A DNA stretch of 64,000 nucleotides from DASUBV01 sp963822485 (GTDB lineage: Bacteria > Actinomycetota > Actinomycetes > Streptosporangiales > Streptosporangiaceae): the NCBI GenBank assembly GCA_963822485.1, contig CAWGHW010000037.1, positions 1 through 64,000 on the forward strand, given 5' to 3'. The position numbers and the translations under genes were made by a program. Numbering within the stretch: the stretch's first letter is position 1; each line of letters opens with the position of its first letter. Shown piece after piece: positions 25,506 through 35,034 of this stretch. The notes under the pieces are model-generated. The model ran no database searches and was not told where the DNA came from. It saw only the letters and a program-made list of their open reading frames with translations.

Positions 25506-27569
25506 GTGACCGAACTGCTGCGCGTGCAGGACCTGCGGACCGACATCCGCCGCCGCAAGGATGCGGTGCACCCGGTGGACGGGGTCTCGTTCACGGTCCG
25601 TCGCGGTGAGACCGTCGGCCTGGTCGGCGAGTCCGGCTGCGGCAAGACCATGACCGCCATGTCGATCATGAAGATGCTGCCGCCCGGCGGCCGCATCGCC
25701 TCCGGCTCGGTCGAGCTGTCCGGCCAGGATCTGGTCCCGCTCGACGCCGCGCAGATGCGGCGGGTCCGGGGCCGGCAGGTCGCCACCGTCTTCCAGGATC
25801 CGATGACCAGCCTGAACCCGACCATGACGATCGGCGACCAGATCGCCGGCCCGGTCCGGGTTCACCTGGGCCACTCCCGGGCAGCGGCCCGGCGGCGGGC
25901 GGAGGAAGTCCTGGGCCTGGTGGGAGTGCCCCGGCCGGCCGAGCGGCTCGACGCGTTCCCGCATCAGCTGTCCGGCGGGCTGCGGCAGCGCGTCATGATC
26001 GCGATGGCACTGTCCTGCGAGCCGAAGCTGCTGATCGCCGACGAGCCGACCACCGCGCTCGACGTGACCATCCAGGCCCAGATCCTGCACCTGCTCGATG
26101 ACCTGAAGGCGCGCCTGGACATGGGCATGCTGCTGGTCACCCACGATATGGGCGTGATCGCGGGCCGGGCCGACCGGGTGCTGGTGATGTACGCGGGCCG
26201 GATCGTGGAGGCGGCACCGACCGAGGTGCTGTTCGCCAGCCCGCGGCACCCGTACACCGAGGCGCTGCTCGGCGCCATCCCGCGGATGACCCAGGACCGC
26301 GGCCAGGACCTCTACTCCATTCCCGGCCTGCCGCCGGACCTGTCCGACCCGCCGCCCGGCTGCCGGTTCGCGGCGCGCTGCCAGTACGCGACCCGGGAGT
26401 GCCGGGACAGCGACCCAGTGCTGACCGAGCGGGAGCCGGGGCACCAGTACGCGTGCTTCCACCCCCGCCCCGACCCGGCGCTGGCCAGGGCGCAGGGCAC
26501 GGTCGCAGTCGCGGCCCGGGCGCGGCCCGTGGCTGAGGCGGCCGCGCCGCTGCTCCTGCTCGACGCCGTCCACAAGGAATTCGGCGTGCGCAAGGGCGTC
26601 CTGCAGCGGACGGTCGCGTCGGTCAAGGCGGTGTCCGGCGTGTCCTTCGAGGTCGCGGCCGGCGAGACGTTCGGGCTGGTGGGAGAGTCCGGGTCGGGCA
26701 AGACCACGGTGGGCAGGCTGATCGCCACGCTGGAGCAGCCCGACTCCGGCAGCATCCGGTTTGACGGAACGGAGCTGAACGCCCTGTCCGGCGGGGCGCT
26801 GCGCCGGGCCCGCCGCGACGTGCAGCTGATGTTCCAGGACGCCTACGCCTCGCTGGACCCGCGCATGCAGGTCGGGTCCTCGCTGCGCGAGCCGCTCATG
26901 ATCCAGCACATTGGCGACCGGGCCTCCCGCCGGGCCCGGGTCGCTGAGCTGCTGGACGGTGTCGGCCTGCCGCGGTCGGCAGCGGACCGCTACCCGCACG
27001 AGTTCTCCGGCGGCCAGCGCCAGCGCATCGGACTGGCCAGGGCGCTGGCGCTGAGCCCGCGCCTCATCGTGGCCGACGAGCCGGTCTCGGCCCTGGACGT
27101 GTCGATCCAGGCCCAGGTGCTGAACCTGATGAAGAGCCTGCAAGCCCAGTTCGCCCTGACCTATGTCCTGATCTCGCACGACCTGTCAGTGGTCAAGTAC
27201 CTGGCCGACCGGATCGGCGTGATGTACCTCGGCAAGCTGGTCGAGATCGGCTCGTCGGCGTCCATCTACGCCCGGCCGGCGCACCCGTACACCGCCGGCC
27301 TGCTCGAGGCCATCCCCGAGCCAGACCCGGTGGTCGAGCGGGCCAAGCCGGCCGAGGCCATCACGGGCGAACTGCCCTCGGCCCTGGACCCGCCGTCGGG
27401 CTGCCGGTTCCGCACCCGCTGCCCGCTCGCGCAGGCCCGGTGCGCGGAAGAGGAGCCGCCGCTGCGCCCGTTCGGGGACGATCACCTGGCCGCGTGCCAC
27501 TTTCCGCTGCAGCCCGTCATGCCAGGGCCGGCGCAGCTGGCCGCCGCCGCCGACCCGGCGGCAGGCTAG
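25506..27569 (+). CDS. fused double ABC ATPase, DppD-DppF type
   Basis: 687 residues from GTG 25506. Two complete ATPase domains in one chain. Domain 1 has Walker A GESGCGKT, signature LSGGLRQRV and Walker B LLIADEPTTALD. Domain 2 (from about residue 350) has Walker A GESGSGKT, signature FSGGQRQRIGLARAL and Walker B LIVADEPVSALD. Each ends with the oligopeptide-transporter C-terminal extension with Cys clusters (PPGCRFAARC, PSGCRFRTRC), which can carry an Fe-S cluster in this family. It energises the permease pair upstream and completes a self-sufficient importer. Confidence 0.95.
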   Translation: MTELLRVQDLRTDIRRRKDAVHPVDGVSFTVRRGETVGLVGESGCGKTMTAMSIMKMLPPGGRIASGSVELSGQDLVPLDAAQMRRVRGRQVATVFQDPMTSLNPTMTIGDQIAGPVRVHLGHSRAAARRRAEEVLGLVGVPRPAERLDAFPHQLSGGLRQRVMIAMALSCEPKLLIADEPTTALDVTIQAQILHLLDDLKARLDMGMLLVTHDMGVIAGRADRVLVMYAGRIVEAAPTEVLFASPRHPYTEALLGAIPRMTQDRGQDLYSIPGLPPDLSDPPPGCRFAARCQYATRECRDSDPVLTEREPGHQYACFHPRPDPALARAQGTVAVAARARPVAEAAAPLLLLDAVHKEFGVRKGVLQRTVASVKAVSGVSFEVAAGETFGLVGESGSGKTTVGRLIATLEQPDSGSIRFDGTELNALSGGALRRARRDVQLMFQDAYASLDPRMQVGSSLREPLMIQHIGDRASRRARVAELLDGVGLPRSAADRYPHEFSGGQRQRIGLARALALSPRLIVADEPVSALDVSIQAQVLNLMKSLQAQFALTYVLISHDLSVVKYLADRIGVMYLGKLVEIGSSASIYARPAHPYTAGLLEAIPEPDPVVERAKPAEAITGELPSALDPPSGCRFRTRCPLAQARCAEEEPPLRPFGDDHLAACHFPLQPVMPGPAQLAAAADPAAG

Positions 27570-27577
27570 GCCGCTGG

Positions 27578-27979
27578 TCAGGCCTCCTGGTGCGCGTGCT
27601 CCTCGTGCTGCGCGTGCTCTTCCTCCTGCTGGGCGAGCTTCGCGCGGACGTCGTCCATGTCGAGATCCCGGACCGCCTGAACGATCCTCTCGAGCTCGGG
27701 CGCGGGCAGCGCGCCAGGCTGGGAGAAGAGCAGGATTCCGTCGCGGAACACCATCAGCGTCGGAATCGAGGCGATCCCGGCGGCACCGGCCAGCTCCTGC
27801 TGGTCCTCGGTGTCCACCTTGCCGAAAGTGATGTCCGCGTGCTGGTCGCTCGCGGCCTCGAATACGGGCGCGAACATCCGGCAGGGACCGCACCAGGATG
27901 CCCACCAGTCGACCAGGGTGATTCCCGGCCGGGTGACCGTCTCCTGGAACGTGTCGCTGGTCAGTGCCACCGTGCTCAT
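27578..27979 (-). CDS. trxA: thioredoxin with a His/Glu-rich tail
   Basis: 133 residues, MSTVALTSDTFQETV. Active site WCGPC (Cys30, Cys33) and cis-Pro in SIPTLMVF are canonical. It reduces protein disulfides in the cytosol. After the normal end (about residue 105) comes a charged tail QQEEEHAQHEEHAHQEA that is not part of the fold and could bind metal. It is convergent with the ABC operon, only 8 bp apart and without a hairpin. Confidence 0.92.
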   Translation of the reverse strand: MSTVALTSDTFQETVTRPGITLVDWWASWCGPCRMFAPVFEAASDQHADITFGKVDTEDQQELAGAAGIASIPTLMVFRDGILLFSQPGALPAPELERIVQAVRDLDMDDVRAKLAQQEEEHAQHEEHAHQEA

Positions 27980-28089
27980 GTTCTCTCGCTCCTCGCCGGG
28001 GGCCTTCGTGCCCCTCCCGGGCTATAACGCGGGCCGGGCGGCGGCATTCCCGGCGCTCCGCGGTCACCCACTGCGTTTCGCGGACCTCG

Positions 28090-28506
28090 CTAGGAGTCCG
28101 GCCGCAGATCGCTGAGTTCGTAGTGCAGAGTCGAGGTCCGCATGAGCCGATGAGCCAGCGGAACCAGGACGCCGTGCAGCACCCGGTACTTACGGGACAG
28201 TGTCCGCGCCGCCGTGCGGGCTTCGCCGCCAGCGAGCAGCCGGGCGCGGGCGTGCACCATCGCCCCGGTGGGCCTGCCGCGAATCGTGGACGGGCTGAAC
28301 CGGACCTCGGGAAAGTTCCGCAGCCGCTTGCTCTTGCCCGCCTTGGCGTAGGTGCGGATGTAGGCGCGGTCGCCGCCCACGGCGATGTTGACTGGCGTGG
28401 GAACCCAGCTGCCGTCACGCTTCCTGGTCTGCAGCAAGATCGTGCGCTGCCTGACGAACGGCTGTAGCTGTGCTGGCACCTGGCCCGGCTCGTTGATGGT
28501 CCTCAC
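28090..28506 (-). CDS. PPOX-class (F420/FMN split-barrel) protein
   Basis: About 138 residues from GTG 28506 (VRTINEPGQ); GTG 28539 would add 11 residues. The pattern ILLQTRKRDGSWVPTPVNIA, YIRTYAKAGKSKRLRNFPEV, RFSPSTIRGRPTG is typical of actinobacterial PPOX-class F420-dependent family proteins, which bind deazaflavin or flavin in a split barrel. The substrate is unknown. It is probably transcribed alone, toward the thioredoxin gene. Confidence 0.8.
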   Translation of the reverse strand: MRTINEPGQVPAQLQPFVRQRTILLQTRKRDGSWVPTPVNIAVGGDRAYIRTYAKAGKSKRLRNFPEVRFSPSTIRGRPTGAMVHARARLLAGGEARTAARTLSRKYRVLHGVLVPLAHRLMRTSTLHYELSDLRPDS

Positions 28507-28692
28507 CTGCTTTGCTCGTCTCCTGGGAGATCTCCTCACTGCGTATGACGAGGCAGCGGCCGCGGCTGTGACACCGACTGTGACACCGACGGGAGACGCG
28601 CCGATGCGCAGCCCCAGGCACCGGCGTGGCCGGGGGCTGAGATACCCCCGGCCACTACCGCCGCTGTTGCCGCCCCGCCGGCTAACAGCCGG

Positions 28693-29637
28693 TTACTTCG
28701 TGATGGTGATGAGGCCGCCCGCTCCATTGCGGGTCGAGTTCAGCAGGAACCAGCCGATCTTGGCCAGGCCGGCGGGCGTGCCCGCCGGGACGGCATACCG
28801 CATGTCGTACACGCGGGACTGACCTGCCGGGATGGCTAGCGCGCCGCAGTTGAGCCGGTAGGCGACCGCCCGCGCGGATGAGATGCCGACCTCATAGCTC
28901 GGGCACGGGGAGAGCCTGACGGCCGCCCGGGTCGGGTTAGTGATCATCACGGTGAACTTCAGGATGTGTCCCGCTCGCGCTCGCGCCGGGGCTTGCAGCC
29001 GGACGGCGAGCCCGGAGAGCGGGCCTGGCTTCGGGGACGTCGGGGGAAGGCCGATCTGGGTGACCGCGGTCCTGGTGCACTTGCTGGTGAGGATGGTCCC
29101 TTCGCTGGTCGCGGCGACCGGCTGCGCGCCGATCTGAACGTGCGGTGTCACGGCGGAGGTGCGAGAGACGCCGTGCCGGGTGAATGCCGGGGTGCAGGAT
29201 GCGCGTTGCGACTGGGTGACGGCGAACCTGGCCGAGGCGCCAGGGGCGAGCACTCCGGCCGTGACGTCCAGCACGTTCGGGCTGCCCGCCACTGTCTGGC
29301 CGGCCAGCTTCACGCTGGGACGCCCGGAGACGAAGCAGGCGCGGCGGGTCGTGTTCTTCGCGTTGTAGATGTAGGCGTAGGTTCCGGCCTGGATGATGCC
29401 GCGGCCCTCCATCCGGAGGCTGAGATCTTTCGACGCGCAGGCCGCGACACCCGGGTTGTGCGGCACGCTGATCGCCGGGATCTGCGCCGGGCGGTCCACC
29501 CAGCTGACGGCCCGCAACGCCGAGCCGGCGGCTGCCGCCTGCGCGGACTGATGCGCCGCAAGAAGTGCGGCCAGGCCGAGGACCAGGGTCGCCGCGGCCG
29601 TCGGCGCCAGAATACGCGCCGTTTTCGTACGATTCAT
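28693..29637 (-). CDS. secreted DUF4232-like protein
   Basis: 314 residues from ATG 29637 (MNRTKTARILAPTAAATLVL), with a Sec signal ending near QSAQA. Two beta-sandwich-like units follow: ACASKDLSLRMEG ... NTTRRACFVSGRPSVKLAG and then C-paired CTPAFTRHG ... TSKCTRTAV, and a third with SPCPSYEVGISS. Paired Cys suggest disulfides outside the membrane. The first unit resembles DUF4232, common in actinobacterial secreted proteins of unknown role. It follows the DUF1906 gene by 38 bp and is probably co-transcribed with it. Confidence 0.7.
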   Translation of the reverse strand: MNRTKTARILAPTAAATLVLGLAALLAAHQSAQAAAAGSALRAVSWVDRPAQIPAISVPHNPGVAACASKDLSLRMEGRGIIQAGTYAYIYNAKNTTRRACFVSGRPSVKLAGQTVAGSPNVLDVTAGVLAPGASARFAVTQSQRASCTPAFTRHGVSRTSAVTPHVQIGAQPVAATSEGTILTSKCTRTAVTQIGLPPTSPKPGPLSGLAVRLQAPARARAGHILKFTVMITNPTRAAVRLSPCPSYEVGISSARAVAYRLNCGALAIPAGQSRVYDMRYAVPAGTPAGLAKIGWFLLNSTRNGAGGLITITK

Positions 29638-29675
29638 CGTAGGCACCCGCCTCTCATGTTCTCTGCTCGCGGTCA

Positions 29676-30530
29676 TCAGGTGCAGGCTTCGGCAAATGTC
29701 GAAGTGCCTTCAACCGGACCGTCCAGGCAGTCCTCATCGATAGTCCAGGAGGGCGCGGAGTCTCCCGATCTAATCCTGAGGGCCGTATTCCCAGACCACT
29801 GATGCACCCGCTGATTGTGATCCCAGGCATTGTTAGGAATGCACTGAAGGGGCGACGTAGCAAAGTCGGAATACCCGTAGTCCGCCGGGAAGATGGCCTC
29901 GGGTACGTTGCTGTGGGCGGTGTAGGCGGTCAGGTCGGAGGAGCAGCTGCTGCCATAGACGGCACCGTGCTCGTGCAATACGGTGTGGACCTCGTACTCG
30001 AAGCCGTTAATGAACGACTGCGCGGCGGTGACGCAGGTTGAATTGCCCGTGTCGAAACCCTCGAGATCGTACACGAGGTACTCGTCGCCGAAGCCATCAG
30101 CGCTGGCCGCGGCGACCGCATCTTCCGCCTGGGTCTCGCCCTGAGACTGCGCGGTCGCCGGGTCATTGCTGAACGTGCCGTCCCCGCCGCCGGTTACGCA
30201 GGACGACTGGGGGCCGACCCACAGCAGCCACACATCCCAGTCAGTCGTCATGACGCTGGCCAGCCAGGCATGGTTGGGGCTCGATCCGCGATAGTTCTCG
30301 CCGCCGATGTAGACGCCGATCGCGAAGTAGGTCGTGGTCGTCCACCATGTGGTCATGTCCGACGTGGGCGGCAGGGCGCTGGTGTCAAATCCCTCGCCCT
30401 GCTCGACCACAGGTCCGGGCAGTACCGCGCTGGCCGGCGGTACGCTCACCAGCTGGCCCGCCAGGGCAGCGAACAGCGCCAGCGGTATGAGGGCAGCCGG
30501 CCAGCGGCGCCTGCGGCTCAGCAATCGCAT
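29676..30530 (-). CDS. secreted DUF1906 (glycoside-hydrolase-like) protein
   Basis: 284 residues from ATG 30530 (MRLLSRRRRWPAALIPLALF); the open frame extends further 5' but without signal-peptide character. The mature part begins PGPVVEQGEGFDTSALP and shows the DUF1906 TIM-barrel pattern: TTTYFAIGVYIGGENYRG, DWDVWLLWVGPQSSC, YLVYDLEGFDTGNSTC, VYGSSCSSDL, DHNQRVHQWSGN. The acidic residues after the beta strands fit a glycosidase-like site (Rv2525c-type). It probably acts on cell-wall polysaccharide, but the substrate is unproven. First gene of a pair. Confidence 0.78.
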   Translation of the reverse strand: MRLLSRRRRWPAALIPLALFAALAGQLVSVPPASAVLPGPVVEQGEGFDTSALPPTSDMTTWWTTTTYFAIGVYIGGENYRGSSPNHAWLASVMTTDWDVWLLWVGPQSSCVTGGGDGTFSNDPATAQSQGETQAEDAVAAASADGFGDEYLVYDLEGFDTGNSTCVTAAQSFINGFEYEVHTVLHEHGAVYGSSCSSDLTAYTAHSNVPEAIFPADYGYSDFATSPLQCIPNNAWDHNQRVHQWSGNTALRIRSGDSAPSWTIDEDCLDGPVEGTSTFAEACT

Positions 30531-30887
30531 GACGCTGACTCCTGGCCGCGCTGCTCTGCCCGGCCGCGAAGCAGGGCTGTGCTGCCGCTGGAAACCCCGC
30601 CCGCGAATGGCGGTCCAGCAGCGAACGCGGCTGCGGCGGTGCGGTAGATTCTGACCATTCTCACCTGCCAACCTTCTCGTTTCCGGTTCCGGTGCGGCCT
30701 GGGCATCTGCTGTCGGCCGTTACGGACTGTTTCGCCTAATTTGTAGGCTTAACTTCCCGGCGCTGATAGCCCTCGGAACGGATCAGAGACAATGTTGAGA
30801 CAATGGTGGTGATGGCGGGCGGAATGCCAGCGACAAAACATTCCGGTGCCAGCGGCGGCCCAGATTTGCTGCAAACGCGCCAAATGG
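30531..30887. other. intergenic region, nothing convincing
   Basis: 357 bp between a - strand signal-peptide gene and the end of a - strand GNAT gene. It contains an AT-richer patch (cctaatttgtaggcttaac near 30735) that may hold the promoter of the DUF1906 pair. No frame with coding character was found. Confidence 0.4.
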
Positions 30888-31391
30888 TTAATCCAGCTGG
30901 GCGACCGGCATGATGAGGGTCTGCAGGTAATCGCTGGCGCCTTCGCGGCGGTAGAAGCGCAGGGCGCCCTCGTTGCCGGCGATCACGGAGATGGTCATCA
31001 CCTGGACGCCCCAGTCAGCCAGCCGCTGGCGGGCGGCGTCCATGAGCGCCTGGCCCACACCGCTGCCGCGGGCGCCGGCGCTGACCACCAGCGTTTCCAG
31101 GACGCCGACCCGGTCCCCGAACTGCCACGATCCGGCGTCATCGACCGCCCGGACCATGGCGTAGCCCAGCAGGCGGCCAGACCCCTGAGCGGCCAGCACG
31201 GTCGCCTGGGGAGCGGCCAGCCAGCGCTGGTAGTACCCGCGCCGCACGCGCCAGGAGCCGGCTGGGCTGCGCGCCGGCCCGAGCGCGGCCAGGTGCGGCG
31301 CCTGGGCCAGGTGATGGGAGAACAGCTCGCGCCAGAGCGCTTCGAGCTGGTCGATGTCAGCAACCGGAAGGTCAGCGACGACGTAGTCCAT
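30888..31391 (-). CDS. GNAT-family N-acetyltransferase
   Basis: 167 residues, MDYVVADLPVADIDQLEALW. The acetyl-CoA-binding motif is RGSGVGQALMDAARQRLAD, preceded by the beta-bulge strand VLETLVVSAGAR, and followed by ISVIAGNEGALRFYRREG, the usual GNAT C-terminus. The substrate is unknown. It lies directly upstream of the GH127 gene's 3' end without operon evidence. Confidence 0.85.
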   Translation of the reverse strand: MDYVVADLPVADIDQLEALWRELFSHHLAQAPHLAALGPARSPAGSWRVRRGYYQRWLAAPQATVLAAQGSGRLLGYAMVRAVDDAGSWQFGDRVGVLETLVVSAGARGSGVGQALMDAARQRLADWGVQVMTISVIAGNEGALRFYRREGASDYLQTLIMPVAQLD

Positions 31392-31421
31392 GGCCGTGGA
31401 GCGTAACCGGCCCGGTCGCGG

Positions 31422-33368
31422 TCAGGTCCGCCAGTAGACGTTGTAGTGCTGGTGGTGGGTCCGGGCGGTCGGGATGAGCGTCACCGGCTGGCCGTCTGCG
31501 GTGGCCGCAAAGGTCAGGGGCCCGGCACCGGCCCGGGTGAGCGAGCTGACGTCCAGCTTCGGCATCGCGGTGATCGCCTGGTTGCCGTAGGCCCCGTTCA
31601 GGACGACCGGGCCGTAGGTGACGGCCTGCACGGCGGGATCGTCGGGGGTGGGATGCAGGTCCAGGCGCATGGGCAGGGTGACCTCCAGGCGGTCGCCGGC
31701 GCGCCAGCGCCGCCGGACCGCCAGCCAGCTGCCGGGCGGGGCCGGGCGGCCAGCCCGGTGCCCGTTCACCATGGCCGTCGAGGTCCCGGCGACCCAGGCG
31801 GGGACGCGGACGCGGATCGTCATGTCGGCCTCGCCGGCTACGACGTGGAGCCGGGTTCCTGGCTGGTCGGGGAACCGGGTGACCTGGCGCAGCGTGATCC
31901 CCTTCTCGGCCCAGGTCAGCTCGGACGGGATGAACAGGTTGACGAACAGGCCGTCGGCGTCCCGCGAGTAGATGGTGTCGGCGAACTTGGCCTGGGTCTC
32001 CATGCCGGTGGCGTTGTCGCAGGTGAAGTTCTCGTAGTTGGTGGAGTACACGTCGGGGCTGGCGTCCGGGAAGTAGTTCAGCGGCTGCTGCTTGAACGCC
32101 CCGGGGGACAGCCCGTAGTAGTACTCGTTGAATCCGTGCGGTGAATCGGGATCCTGCTCGCCGAGCATCTGGTTGAGCAGCACGCGCTCGTAGTGGTCGA
32201 GCAGGTCAACCCGCTCGGGCTGGTGGAAGTGCAGCAGCCTGGTCAGCTTGAGCATGTTGTAGCTGACGCAGTTCTCGCAGGTCAGGTTGGACAGCTGCCC
32301 GGCGATCACGTCGGGCTCGTGCCAGTGCTCGTGGTCGCTGGACCCGCCGATGATGTAGGAGTGGTGCTGGGTGACGATCCGCCAGAAGTGCTCGGCGACG
32401 TCACGGTAGCGGCGGCGGCCGGTTTCCTCCCACATGCGCACGGACGCGATGATCTTGGGCACCGTCATGTTGGCGTGCACTCCGCTGAGGCGGTCCTGCC
32501 CGGCGGCCAGCGGGCCGAGCAGGGCGGCATCGTCAAAGCGCTGCGCGGTCACCAGGTACCGGCGCTCGCCGGTGAGCCGGTACAGGTTGGCCAGCGCCTC
32601 GGCGATGCCGCCGTACTCGACGGCCAGGATCCGCTGCATGTGGGCATAGGACAGGCGGCCGGTGCGCCAGCACACCCAGTCAGCCAGCCGGGCCGCGACC
32701 TCGATGGCCTGTGCGTTCCCGGCCAGCTCATACTGGTCGATCAGGCCGGCCAGGTACTTGTGGATCATGTAATACGGCGACCAGACGGGCTGGCCGGCCT
32801 CCAGCCGGTCGAAGAAGGTCTCGGGGAAGGCCGACAGGTAGCCATCGTGGAAGCCGGCCTGCCGGGCCCGCGCCTGGCAGCGCGCCAGACTCTCCACGAT
32901 GTAACGACCTTTGTCCAGGGCGGCCTCGCTCGCCGGGCCGGCGTACGTCAGGGCGAGCGCCGACAAAAGATGCCCGGTGGTGTGCCCGCGTACCTCGCAC
33001 TGAGGTCGCTCCCACCCGCCGCACGGCCGGGCGGCCGACGGCAGGCCGTAGTTGAGCCGGAAGGTGTGCAGGAGCCGGTCGGGGTCGACGAAGAGCAGGT
33101 AGCTGCTGTTGCGCTCCTGGTTAGCGCGGAACGGGCTGTCCAGCAGCTGCACGGCCGCGCGGGGAAACGCCGCGGCGAGCCCGGCGATGCCGTCGGGGAC
33201 GTACCCGCTGCCCGGCACCCTGGCCAGGGTCATTCCCGGCGTCGTGGCCGCGGCGAGCGTCCCGGCGTCGCGCAGGTGGTCCGCGATCAGGTCCCCGGCC
33301 AGGGCGGAGCCCGCGATGAGGCCGGCGCCGGCCAGCAGGCTTCGCCGGCTGACTCGACCGGGGGTCAT
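31422..33368 (-). CDS. Tat-exported GH127-type beta-L-arabinofuranosidase
   Basis: 648 residues from ATG 33368. Tat signal VSRRSLLAGAGLIAG. The (alpha/alpha)6 catalytic domain shows QLLDSPFRANQERNSSYLL, CGGWERPQCEVRGHTTGHLL, and the zinc/nucleophile region NLTCENCVSYNMLKLTRLL, in which Cys residues and a Glu bind Zn2+ and one Cys acts as nucleophile in the family. C-terminal beta domains follow. It likely removes L-arabinofuranose from plant glycoprotein or arabinan side chains outside the cell. Confidence 0.88.
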   Translation of the reverse strand: MTPGRVSRRSLLAGAGLIAGSALAGDLIADHLRDAGTLAAATTPGMTLARVPGSGYVPDGIAGLAAAFPRAAVQLLDSPFRANQERNSSYLLFVDPDRLLHTFRLNYGLPSAARPCGGWERPQCEVRGHTTGHLLSALALTYAGPASEAALDKGRYIVESLARCQARARQAGFHDGYLSAFPETFFDRLEAGQPVWSPYYMIHKYLAGLIDQYELAGNAQAIEVAARLADWVCWRTGRLSYAHMQRILAVEYGGIAEALANLYRLTGERRYLVTAQRFDDAALLGPLAAGQDRLSGVHANMTVPKIIASVRMWEETGRRRYRDVAEHFWRIVTQHHSYIIGGSSDHEHWHEPDVIAGQLSNLTCENCVSYNMLKLTRLLHFHQPERVDLLDHYERVLLNQMLGEQDPDSPHGFNEYYYGLSPGAFKQQPLNYFPDASPDVYSTNYENFTCDNATGMETQAKFADTIYSRDADGLFVNLFIPSELTWAEKGITLRQVTRFPDQPGTRLHVVAGEADMTIRVRVPAWVAGTSTAMVNGHRAGRPAPPGSWLAVRRRWRAGDRLEVTLPMRLDLHPTPDDPAVQAVTYGPVVLNGAYGNQAITAMPKLDVSSLTRAGAGPLTFAATADGQPVTLIPTARTHHQHYNVYWRT

Positions 33369-33718
33369 GCATGCCTCCTCGGCAGGCGTCCGCTCGGGCC
33401 GGCGCCTGGATGCCGGTCCTGGGCGGGCTGCCCTGCCTCGTCCTTAGTATGCGGCGTGCCTCCAGGTCTATCCATGGCCGCGCCGGAGAGCGCGGGTGGC
33501 CTCGGGACCGGCACGCCGGGTAAGCCGGCTCGTTGCCATGACAGCCACTTCGGAGCGCGGCGGCAGCCGCCTGCAACAGCGGCCTGATATCTAGGTCGGG
33601 TATACGGCCGCCGCATACGGGGGGCGGCCGTGTACCACCCGCGGGAGGACAACATGACCAGCAGGAACCTCGCCCGCAGGGTCGCCACGCGCGGCCGGGA
33701 CTCCCCCGCCGGGGCCTC
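33369..33718. other. intergenic region with a possible short + strand coding start
   Basis: 350 bp upstream of the GH127 gene. GGGAGG lies 5 nt before ATG 33654, which opens a 44-codon frame (MTSRNLARRVATRGRDSPAG) running into the 3' end of the convergent SRPBCC-PPOX gene. It may be a cut-off gene start. The rest shows nothing. Confidence 0.3.
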
Positions 33719-34696
33719 TCACCCCCCGCCGCCGGGGCCGAGCTGGCGCAGGAACTCGGGGACGCGGCCGGCGCCGAAGTCGAAGTAGCGGGCCCAGCGC
33801 GGCTCGATGGAGATGCGCGCCATCTGCGGGTAGACCGACCGCACCTGGGCCTCGAACTGCTGGTGCTGCTCGGCGGGCATGGTCTTGGCCGCCGCCTCGA
33901 GATACTCGGCGGGCACCCCGTCGACGATCTCGGTGCTGGCCACGCCGCGCACGAGCAGTGCCGTGCTGGCGGTGCCGCTGTCCGTGTCGATGGTCAGGGC
34001 GACGTGCGGCCGGGCGGCCAGCGCCCGGACCTTGGGCGCGGTCGTCGCGGTGCAGACGATGATCTGGCCGTCGCGCCACAGGAACCCGATGGGGATCACC
34101 CGCGGGAAGTCGTCGGGGCCGGTGTAGGCCAGCCGGGCCAGCGGCTGGCGGCGCAGCAGGTCCTCGGCCTCAGGCAGGCCCAGGTCGGCGACCGCCGCGT
34201 GGCCGGGCCCGGCGGGATCGCGGCCGAGCACGCCGGCCAGCTTGCCCAGGGCGTCGTCCCAGCCGGGCCCGACGTTGGCCGCGACGTCGGGCAGCGCGGC
34301 GGCCAGGTCGCCGAGCCGCTCGTGGACCAGGGTCAGCTGAGTGGCCCCGCCAGGTGCTTCGCGCAACCCCACGGTCAGCAAGGAGTCGAAGACCGGGCCG
34401 CTACGCCGGCCGGGCCCGACGAAGCCCCAGCGGAACACGATGCGCTGGCCGGGGACGAGCTCGGTGAGCTCGCAGTCGAAGCCGCCGACCTCGGCGCCGG
34501 ACGCGTCGGCGTGCCAGATCCGGTAGTGGCCGCCGACCCGCTCGTCGACCTCGACCCGGCTGATGGTCAGCGTGCCGGGGTTCATCCAGCGGGCCAGCAG
34601 CCCGGGGTCGAGCCAGGCCCGGTAGACCTGGCCGGGCGGGGCCGCGATGGTGCGCTCGAGGCGGACGGCGGCGTGCTGTGCGATCACGTTCATCAC
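33719..34696 (-). CDS. fused SRPBCC (AHSA1-like) and PPOX-type protein
   Basis: 325 residues from ATG 34696. Residues 1-150 are an AHSA1/SRPBCC domain (LERTIAAPPGQVYRAWLDP, RVGGHYRIWHADASGAEVGG, TQLTLVHERLGD). Residues about 165-320 are a PPOX split barrel (RLAYTGPDDFPRVIPIGFLW, IIVCTATTAPKVRALAARPH, STEIVDGVPAEYLEAAAKTM). The start overlaps the stop of the ArsR gene by four bases, so the two are coupled. ArsR/SRPBCC pairs are common; fusion to a PPOX domain suggests that one protein binds a hydrophobic ligand and a flavin-type cofactor. Confidence 0.82.
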   Translation of the reverse strand: MMNVIAQHAAVRLERTIAAPPGQVYRAWLDPGLLARWMNPGTLTISRVEVDERVGGHYRIWHADASGAEVGGFDCELTELVPGQRIVFRWGFVGPGRRSGPVFDSLLTVGLREAPGGATQLTLVHERLGDLAAALPDVAANVGPGWDDALGKLAGVLGRDPAGPGHAAVADLGLPEAEDLLRRQPLARLAYTGPDDFPRVIPIGFLWRDGQIIVCTATTAPKVRALAARPHVALTIDTDSGTASTALLVRGVASTEIVDGVPAEYLEAAAKTMPAEQHQQFEAQVRSVYPQMARISIEPRWARYFDFGAGRVPEFLRQLGPGGGG

Positions 34697-35034
34697 TGCT
34701 CCTCGTCGTGGGGCCCGGTCCGGAACATGTCGTCGAGGGCATCCAGCCGCTCGGTCCAGAAGGGCTCGTAGAAGGCCAGCCAGGCCTGGGCCGAGGCGAG
34801 TGGGCCGGGCTCCAGGCGGCAGATGTGCCGGCGGCCGTCGATGGTCCGGTGCAGCAGGCCGGCTCGCTCGAGCACCTGTACGTGCTTGGCCGCCGCGGCC
34901 AGCGACATGGCCAGCGGCGCGGCGAGCTGGCCGACGGTGAGCGGCCCCGCGGCCAGGCGGCCGAGCATGTCCCGCCGCGCCTGGCTGGCCAGGGCGTGGA
35001 ACACCTCGTCCATCTCCACCAGATCATCAACCAT
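34693..35034 (-). CDS. ArsR-family regulator (autorepressor of the SRPBCC-PPOX unit)
   Basis: 113 residues from ATG 35034 (MVDDLVEMDEVFHALASQAR). Winged helix: RDMLGRLAAGPLTVGQLAAP and AAAKHVQVLERAGLLHRTI, ending with the WTERLDALDDMF tail typical of SRPBCC-linked ArsR proteins. No metal-binding Cys. The start codon lies inside a 16-bp palindrome whose twin is 41 bp upstream, so the protein probably represses its own leaderless transcript. Confidence 0.88.
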   Translation of the reverse strand: MVDDLVEMDEVFHALASQARRDMLGRLAAGPLTVGQLAAPLAMSLAAAAKHVQVLERAGLLHRTIDGRRHICRLEPGPLASAQAWLAFYEPFWTERLDALDDMFRTGPHDEEQ

